Below, one piece after another: positions 59,271 through 64,000 of a DNA stretch of 64,000 nt; position 1 is the stretch's first letter; each line of letters begins with the position of its first letter. The notes below the pieces were generated by a model that searched no databases, was not told the DNA's origin, and saw only the letters and a program-made list of their open reading frames with translations. This stretch comes from JBMOOG01 sp049324535. Lineage in GTDB: Bacteria; Pseudomonadota; Alphaproteobacteria; Rhodobacterales; Rhodobacteraceae. Where the stretch lies: the NCBI GenBank assembly GCA_049324535.1, contig JBMOOG010000009.1:62001-126000 (forward strand), in the 5' to 3' direction. A program made the translations under genes and the position numbers.

Positions 59271-59711
59271 ATGCCCACAGCCGCCAAGCTCTTCGCCGCT
59301 CTGGCCCTGGCCGCGGTCTGTTACCTGACGGCCGAGGTGATCCGCCCCTACCTGCCGCCCGGCACGCAGGCGCGAGCCTTCGCGCCGCTCTCGGGCCTGA
59401 TCGGGCTTCTGGCGGGCTGGCGTATCATCGGGCCCGACATGGGCCGCGGCATGGTGCCGGCCTTCTTCGCGGGGCTGCGGGCGGCGCTGTTCGTCGCCGT
59501 GGCGGGGCTGCTGATCTTCTCGACCATCGTCATGGTGCACCTGTCGTGGCGGGGCACCTACGACGGGCCGTTCGACGCGGTGCTGGGCATCGTCGATCTG
59601 GCGATCGGCTTCATCCCGGCTCTGGTCAAGCCGGACGTGCTGGCGGCGCTCGTGATCGGATCGGGCCTGTCGGGCGTGTTCGCGGAATGGGCCGCGCGGC
59701 GCTGGACCTGA
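59271..59711 (+). CDS. trgA: TrgA family membrane protein (tellurite resistance)
   Basis: This 146-residue protein has four hydrophobic segments (about 5-22, 35-53, 62-85, 105-140). It matches the TrgA family, first found in the R. sphaeroides trgAB-cysK tellurite-resistance locus; its biochemical function is unknown. Conserved-looking features are PLSGLIGLLAGWRIIGPDMGRG and LSWRGTYDGPFDAVLGI. The ATG at 59271 gives MPTAAKLFAAL. The stop shares TGATG with trgB. Confidence 0.88.
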   Translation: MPTAAKLFAALALAAVCYLTAEVIRPYLPPGTQARAFAPLSGLIGLLAGWRIIGPDMGRGMVPAFFAGLRAALFVAVAGLLIFSTIVMVHLSWRGTYDGPFDAVLGIVDLAIGFIPALVKPDVLAALVIGSGLSGVFAEWAARRWT

Positions 59712-60841
59712 TGGCCGATTTCTTCTTCTGGGGCACGCTGCGCCACCCGCCGCTCCTGTCGGCGGTCCTGGGGCGCCCGGCCGACGCGGTCGAGGCGATC
59801 TGGCCGGGCCATGAAAGCCGCCAGGTCGAGGGGGCCTCGTTCCCGATGATCGTGGAAGGCGGCGAAGGCGCCGCGGGCGTGCTGGTGGCCGGCCTCGGCG
59901 CGGACGACCTTGCGCGGATCGCCTTCTACACCGGCGGCTTCGGCGCGGAGTCGCGCGACATCACCGTGATGACCGGGGCCGGGGCCCGCCGGGCGCTGGC
60001 GCAGGTCCCTGACATGACCGGGCTCCGACCCGGTCCGCGCTGGGACTTCGCCGCCTGGGCCGAGCAATGGGGCGAGGCGGTCGTGGCCACGGCGCAGGAC
60101 ATGCTGCGGCTTTATGGCCAGCGCGATCCCGGCGAGGTGCGGGCCCGCTATCCGATGATGCTGGTGCGCGGCGCCTCCTCGGTGCGGGCGCGGGACCGCG
60201 GCGCCCCTCCGGGCCTGCCGGCCGCCGCCGCCGCCGGATGGGGCGGGCGCACCGTGGAGGAGATCGACCGGCGGCAGGCCTACGCGTCCTATTTCGCGGT
60301 CGAGGAATACGACCTGCGCTTCCGCCGCTTCGACGGCGCGATGAGCGCGCCGGTCACGCGGGCGGTGTTCATCTCGGGCGACGCGACGGTGGTGCTGCCC
60401 TACGACCCGGTGCGCGACCGGGTGCTGGTGATCGAGCAGTTCCGGTCGGGGCCCTTCGCGCGCGGCGACCGCCATCCCTGGCTGATCGAGGCGGTGGCCG
60501 GGCGGATCGATCCGGGCGAGACGCCCGAGGCGGCGGCGCTGCGCGAGGCGCGCGAGGAGGCGGGGCTCGACCTGCGGGCGCTGGTTCCCGCGGGCGCCTA
60601 CTATCCCTCGCCCGCGGCCAAGGGCGAGTATCTCTACACCTTCGTCGGTCTCGCCGATCTGCCCGACGAGGCGGCCCGTCTGGCCGGTGTCGCCGGGGAG
60701 GACGAGGACATCCGCGGCCATCTGATGGACTTCGCCGACCTGATGGCGCTGGTGGACGGGGGCGGGGCCGACAACGCGCCTCTGATCGTTCTGGCCGGCT
60801 GGCTCGCCCGCCATCGCGACCGTCTGCGCGCGACGGCGTGA
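59711..60841 (+). CDS. trgB: TrgB-like gamma-glutamylcyclotransferase-fold + NUDIX hydrolase
   Basis: This 376-residue fusion starts with a gamma-glutamylcyclotransferase-like domain (about 1-130, WGTLRHPPLLSAVLG). A NUDIX domain (about 195-370) has a complete catalytic box GRIDPGETPEAAALREAREEAG at about 264-285. The C-terminal half resembles ADP-ribose pyrophosphatases (EQFRSGPFARGDRHPWLIE). TrgB in R. sphaeroides is the second gene of the tellurite-resistance cluster. It is coupled to trgA (TGATG). cysK follows after 90 bases. Confidence 0.9.
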   Translation: MADFFFWGTLRHPPLLSAVLGRPADAVEAIWPGHESRQVEGASFPMIVEGGEGAAGVLVAGLGADDLARIAFYTGGFGAESRDITVMTGAGARRALAQVPDMTGLRPGPRWDFAAWAEQWGEAVVATAQDMLRLYGQRDPGEVRARYPMMLVRGASSVRARDRGAPPGLPAAAAAGWGGRTVEEIDRRQAYASYFAVEEYDLRFRRFDGAMSAPVTRAVFISGDATVVLPYDPVRDRVLVIEQFRSGPFARGDRHPWLIEAVAGRIDPGETPEAAALREAREEAGLDLRALVPAGAYYPSPAAKGEYLYTFVGLADLPDEAARLAGVAGEDEDIRGHLMDFADLMALVDGGGADNAPLIVLAGWLARHRDRLRATA

Positions 60842-60931
60842 CCGGGCTCTGCCGGGGCTGGGGGACGCGCGGGGCTTGAGGTCCGCCGGACCCCGGCCTA
60901 CCAATGACGCACCGTCCCGAAGGAGACCGCC

Positions 60932-61963
60932 ATGTCCATCCGACCCGATCTGGCCGCCGCCGTGGGCAACACGCCCCTCATCCGGCTGCGCAAGGCGAGC
61001 GAGCTTACCGGCTGCGAGATCCTCGGCAAGGCCGAGTTCCTGAATCCCGGCCAGTCGATCAAGGACCGAGCGGCGCTGTTCATCATCCGCGACGCGGTCG
61101 CGCGCGGCGCGCTGCGGCCCGGCGGAACGATCGTCGAGGGTACCGCGGGCAACACCGGGATCGGGCTGGCGCTGGTCGGGGCCTCGATGGGGTTCCGCAC
61201 GGTGATCGTCATCCCCGAGACGCAGAGCCAGGAAAAGAAGGACATGCTGCGGCTCGCCGGGGCCGAGCTGGTTCAGGTGCCGGCCGCACCCTATTCAAAT
61301 CCGAACAATTACGTCCGGTATTCCGGTAGGCTTGCCGAAGAGCTTGCAAAAATCGAACCAAACGGCGCGATCTGGGCGAACCAGTTCGACAACACGGCGA
61401 ACCGGCGTGCCCATATCGAGACCACCGGTCCCGAGATCTGGGAACAGACCGGCGGCCGCGTGGACGGGGTGATCTGCTCAGTCGGTTCCGGAGGCACGCT
61501 GGGCGGCCTCGCGCTGTCGCTCCAGCCGCGCGGGGTCAAGGTGGCGCTGGCCGATCCCGACGGGGCGGCGCTCTACAGCTACTACACAACCGGCGTGCTC
61601 AAGTCCGAAGGCTCGTCGATCACCGAGGGCATCGGGCAGGGGCGCATCACCGCCAATCTCGAGGGCATCCGCCCCGACATGGCCTACCGCATCCCGGACG
61701 GCGAGGCGCTGCCGATCATCTTCGACCTGCTGGCCGAAGAGGGACTCTGCCTCGGCGGGTCCTCGGGCATCAACGTCGCCGGGGCGATCCGGATGGCGCA
61801 TGACATGGGCCCGGGGCACACGATCGTGACCGTGCTGTGCGACTACGGCACCCGCTACCAGTCCAAGCTCTTCAACCCCGCGTTCCTGCGCGCCAAGGGC
61901 CTGCCGGTTCCCGACTGGATGGATCGCGCGCCGCGGCCGCTGCCGGATGTCTTCGTCGCATGA
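60932..61963 (+). CDS. cysK: Cysteine synthase A
   Basis: This 343-residue PLP enzyme makes cysteine from O-acetylserine and sulfide. Lys44 in GQSIKDRAA carries PLP; EGTAGNTGIG and VGSGGTLGG bind the substrate and cofactor phosphate; GGSSGINVAGAI lies in the C-terminal part. The protein resembles the alphaproteobacterial CysK linked to trgAB. AAGGAG lies before the ATG at 60932. Codons for residues 121-144 (61292-61363) are unusually AT-rich. Its stop overlaps the next ATG (ATGA). Confidence 0.95.
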   Translation: MSIRPDLAAAVGNTPLIRLRKASELTGCEILGKAEFLNPGQSIKDRAALFIIRDAVARGALRPGGTIVEGTAGNTGIGLALVGASMGFRTVIVIPETQSQEKKDMLRLAGAELVQVPAAPYSNPNNYVRYSGRLAEELAKIEPNGAIWANQFDNTANRRAHIETTGPEIWEQTGGRVDGVICSVGSGGTLGGLALSLQPRGVKVALADPDGAALYSYYTTGVLKSEGSSITEGIGQGRITANLEGIRPDMAYRIPDGEALPIIFDLLAEEGLCLGGSSGINVAGAIRMAHDMGPGHTIVTVLCDYGTRYQSKLFNPAFLRAKGLPVPDWMDRAPRPLPDVFVA

Positions 61964-64000
61964 GCCTCTTCAAGCGCCTTCTCCTGATCCTGATGCTGGC
62001 GGCGGCGGGCGGCGCGCTCGCCCCGCTTGCGCCGGCGATGGCGCAGCAGCAGCCGGCGACCACGCCGGACTATGCGCGGTGGGAGCAGGACGCCACCCGC
62101 GCCGAGACCACGCTCGAGGCCGATCGGGCCTCGTCGCTGGCTCTCGAGCAGCTGCGCGCGCAGATCGTGGACTGGCGGACCCGGTTCGCCGCCGCGCAGA
62201 GCGCCAACGCCAAGCGCATCGAGACGCTGAACAGCCAGATCGCGGCGCTTGGCCCGGTGCCGGACCCGAGCCAGCCCGAGGCGGACGAGATCGCCCAGCG
62301 CCGCAACGATCTGAACAGCCAGCTCGCGGCGCTGAAGGCGCCCGGGCTGACCGCGGACGAGGCCTACCGGCGGGCCGACGGCATCATCCGCCAGATCGAC
62401 GCGGTGATCCGCGAACGGCAGGCCGACGCGCTGCTGCGCCTGTCGCCGACGCCGCTGAACCCGGCCAACTGGCCGGCCGGCTGGGCGGTCCTGACCGAGG
62501 GGATGCGCACGCTCTGGGCCGAGACGACCGGGGCCTGGCAGAACCCGGCGCGGCGGACCGAGCTGCGCAACAACCTGCCGATCATTCTGCTCTATCTGCT
62601 CCTGGCCGGGCTGCTCGTGCTGCGCGGACCGGGGTTCATGGAGCGCCTGACCGAGCGGCTCCAGCGCGGAAAGTCGCTCCGGGTCAGCCGCCTGGCCGCC
62701 TCGGCCGTGTCGCTCGGACAGATCCTCGTGCCGTTCCTCGGCCTGATCCTTCTCGTGGCGGCGATCCAGTCCAGCGGGATGACCGGGCTGCGCAGCGGGG
62801 CGCTGATCCTGTCGCTGCCGGTCGCGGGCTTTGCCTTCTTTTCGGCGCGCTGGCTGGGCGCGTCGCTCTTCTCGACCTTCGAGCACGATCCCGGGTCGCG
62901 GCTGACCGACCGCCCGCGCGAGGGACGCATCCACGTGCTGGCGCTCGGGCTGGTCACGGCCCTCGAGATCATCCGGCGCGCCTACATCACCGATGTCCGG
63001 CCGCCGCTGTCGATGGCCGCGCAGGCGGTCTGGGCCGCGCCGCTGGTCTGCATCGCGGCGGTCTTTCTCTTCCGGCTGGGCACGCTTCTGCGCCGCGCGC
63101 GCGAACCTGCGTCGGCGTCCGAATTGCAGGAGCGGCAATTCCGGGCCCGCATGGTCGCGCTTCTCGGCCTGGCGCTTCAGCTGGTGTCGGTGCTTGGCCC
63201 GCTGCTCGCGCTCGTCGGCTACGTCGCCGCCGCGAACGCCCTGGTCTGGCCGTCGGTCTGGTCCCTGGCGCTGATTGGGCTGCTGATCCTGCTCCAGCGT
63301 TTCGGGACCGACATCTATCAGGCCGCGACCGGCGGGGCCGAGGAGCAGCGCGAGGCCCTGATCCCGGTGCTGCTCGGCATAGTCCTCATCCTGGCGTCGC
63401 TGCCGGTCTTCGCGCTGCTCTGGGGCGCGCGCACCGCCGACCTGTCGGAGGTCTGGACCCAGTTCCTTCAGGGCATCTCGGTCGGCGGCACGCGGCTGTC
63501 GCCGTCGGTGATCCTGGTGTTCCTCGCGGTCTTCGCGATCGGCTACATCGTCACGCGGCTGATCCAGGGCACGCTCCGGTCCACGGTCCTGCCCCGCACG
63601 CGGCTCGACAAGGGCGTCCAGAACGCGCTCGGCGCCGGCGTCGGCTATTTCGGCGTCGTGGTCTCGGCGCTGGCCGCGGTGACCGCGGCCGGCATCAACC
63701 TGTCGTCGCTCGCCATCGTCATCGGTGCGCTGTCGGTGGGCATCGGGCTTGGCCTTCAGAACATCGTGCAGAACTTCGTCTCCGGGATCATCCTGCTGAT
63801 CGAGCGCCCGATTTCGGAAGGGGACATGATCCAGGTCGGCACCCAGACCGGCATCGTCCGGGCGATCTCGGTCCGCTCGACCCGGATCGAGACCTTCGAC
63901 CGCACCGACGTGATCGTGCCGAACTCGGATCTCGTCTCGGGCGTGGTGACCAACCTCACCCGCCAGAACCTGCACGGCCGGCTGATCCTGCCGGTGGGGG
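61960..64000 (+). CDS. DUF3772/MscS-family mechanosensitive channel, 3' partial
   Basis: The gene runs off the end of the window after 680 codons. It encodes a signal peptide (MSLFKRLLLILMLAAAGG ... APAMA), a periplasmic coiled-coil-prone domain (about 30-165, DUF3772), many hydrophobic helices (about 205-510) and the start of the MscS core. TM3 (LSSLAIVIGALSVGIGLGL) is followed by QNIVQNFVSGIILLIERP and the beta domain (EGDMIQVGTQTGIVRAI). It releases solutes on osmotic downshock. It is translationally coupled to cysK (ATGA) as part of the trgAB-cysK cluster. Confidence 0.93.
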   Translation, partial: MSLFKRLLLILMLAAAGGALAPLAPAMAQQQPATTPDYARWEQDATRAETTLEADRASSLALEQLRAQIVDWRTRFAAAQSANAKRIETLNSQIAALGPVPDPSQPEADEIAQRRNDLNSQLAALKAPGLTADEAYRRADGIIRQIDAVIRERQADALLRLSPTPLNPANWPAGWAVLTEGMRTLWAETTGAWQNPARRTELRNNLPIILLYLLLAGLLVLRGPGFMERLTERLQRGKSLRVSRLAASAVSLGQILVPFLGLILLVAAIQSSGMTGLRSGALILSLPVAGFAFFSARWLGASLFSTFEHDPGSRLTDRPREGRIHVLALGLVTALEIIRRAYITDVRPPLSMAAQAVWAAPLVCIAAVFLFRLGTLLRRAREPASASELQERQFRARMVALLGLALQLVSVLGPLLALVGYVAAANALVWPSVWSLALIGLLILLQRFGTDIYQAATGGAEEQREALIPVLLGIVLILASLPVFALLWGARTADLSEVWTQFLQGISVGGTRLSPSVILVFLAVFAIGYIVTRLIQGTLRSTVLPRTRLDKGVQNALGAGVGYFGVVVSALAAVTAAGINLSSLAIVIGALSVGIGLGLQNIVQNFVSGIILLIERPISEGDMIQVGTQTGIVRAISVRSTRIETFDRTDVIVPNSDLVSGVVTNLTRQNLHGRLILPVG

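Noticed and set aside
1..64000. Genomic island, prophage or defence system
   Set aside because: No integrase, transposase, phage, toxin-antitoxin or restriction genes are visible, and composition is even apart from small patches; nearly every gene belongs to a known core family.

Overview
This is a GC-rich (roughly two-thirds G+C by eye), densely packed chromosomal window from an alphaproteobacterium, most likely a member of the Rhodobacteraceae/Paracoccaceae (Rhodobacter, Rhodovulum, Paracoccus and relatives). The assignment rests on the nifR3/dusB-ntrB-ntrC-ntrY-ntrX-trkA-trkH-hfq-hflX order, an NtrC without the GAFTGA loop as in Rhodobacter capsulatus, a trgA-trgB-cysK tellurite-resistance cluster of the Rhodobacter sphaeroides type, and the aerobic (cob) B12 pathway. 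I saw no rRNA, tRNA, CRISPR array, insertion sequence or prophage.

Layout. 1-1279: 3' end of a nonribosomal peptide synthetase gene (end of an adenylation domain, carrier protein, thioesterase). 1302-19655: a large cobalamin block. Minus-strand genes DUF1636-cobW-cobN-cobG-cobH-cobI-cobJ lie behind one cobalamin riboswitch (17131-17300); cobL-cobE-cobM-cobB-cobA follow on the same strand, with cobK inserted in the opposite direction; a second riboswitch (3656-3830) precedes cbiM-cobF and a coupled alpha/beta hydrolase. cobO and cobQ are on the plus strand. Together these cover most corrin-ring steps from uroporphyrinogen III to cobyric acid, but cobST and the nucleotide-loop genes are not here. 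19652-23717: cyoABCD quinol oxidase on the minus strand. 23895-25821: a small unknown protein and a DHA2-type MFS exporter. 25841-30816: housekeeping genes on the minus strand (eno, a DMT transporter, a Fur-type regulator, a CinA-type amidase, pgpA, ispDF).

31046-42886: the plus-strand nitrogen-signalling and potassium block (dusB/nifR3, ntrBC, ntrYX, trkA, trkH, hfq, hflX), mostly translationally coupled. 42974-49349: cydDC and then cydABX behind a perfect FNR-type box, giving a second quinol oxidase, this time high-affinity bd. 49446-53375: an acetyltransferase, a penicillin-acylase-family hydrolase and a beta-hydroxyacid dehydrogenase. 53490-57732: a SYLF-domain lipoprotein, an orphan polyamine-type binding protein, acuI and a class V aminotransferase. 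57763-64000: photolyase, trgA, trgB, cysK and the start of a DUF3772/MscS mechanosensitive channel that runs off the end.

The less ordinary features are: cobK overlapping both its antiparallel neighbours; a dispersed hairpin repeat translated as the end of CobE, with further copies between cobO and cobQ and after 53400; two NtrC-family regulators without GAFTGA; a 22-codon frame exactly bridging ntrX and trkA with ATGA overlaps at both ends; a codon-anomalous patch inside cysK; and an alpha/beta hydrolase drawn into the B12 riboswitch regulon.
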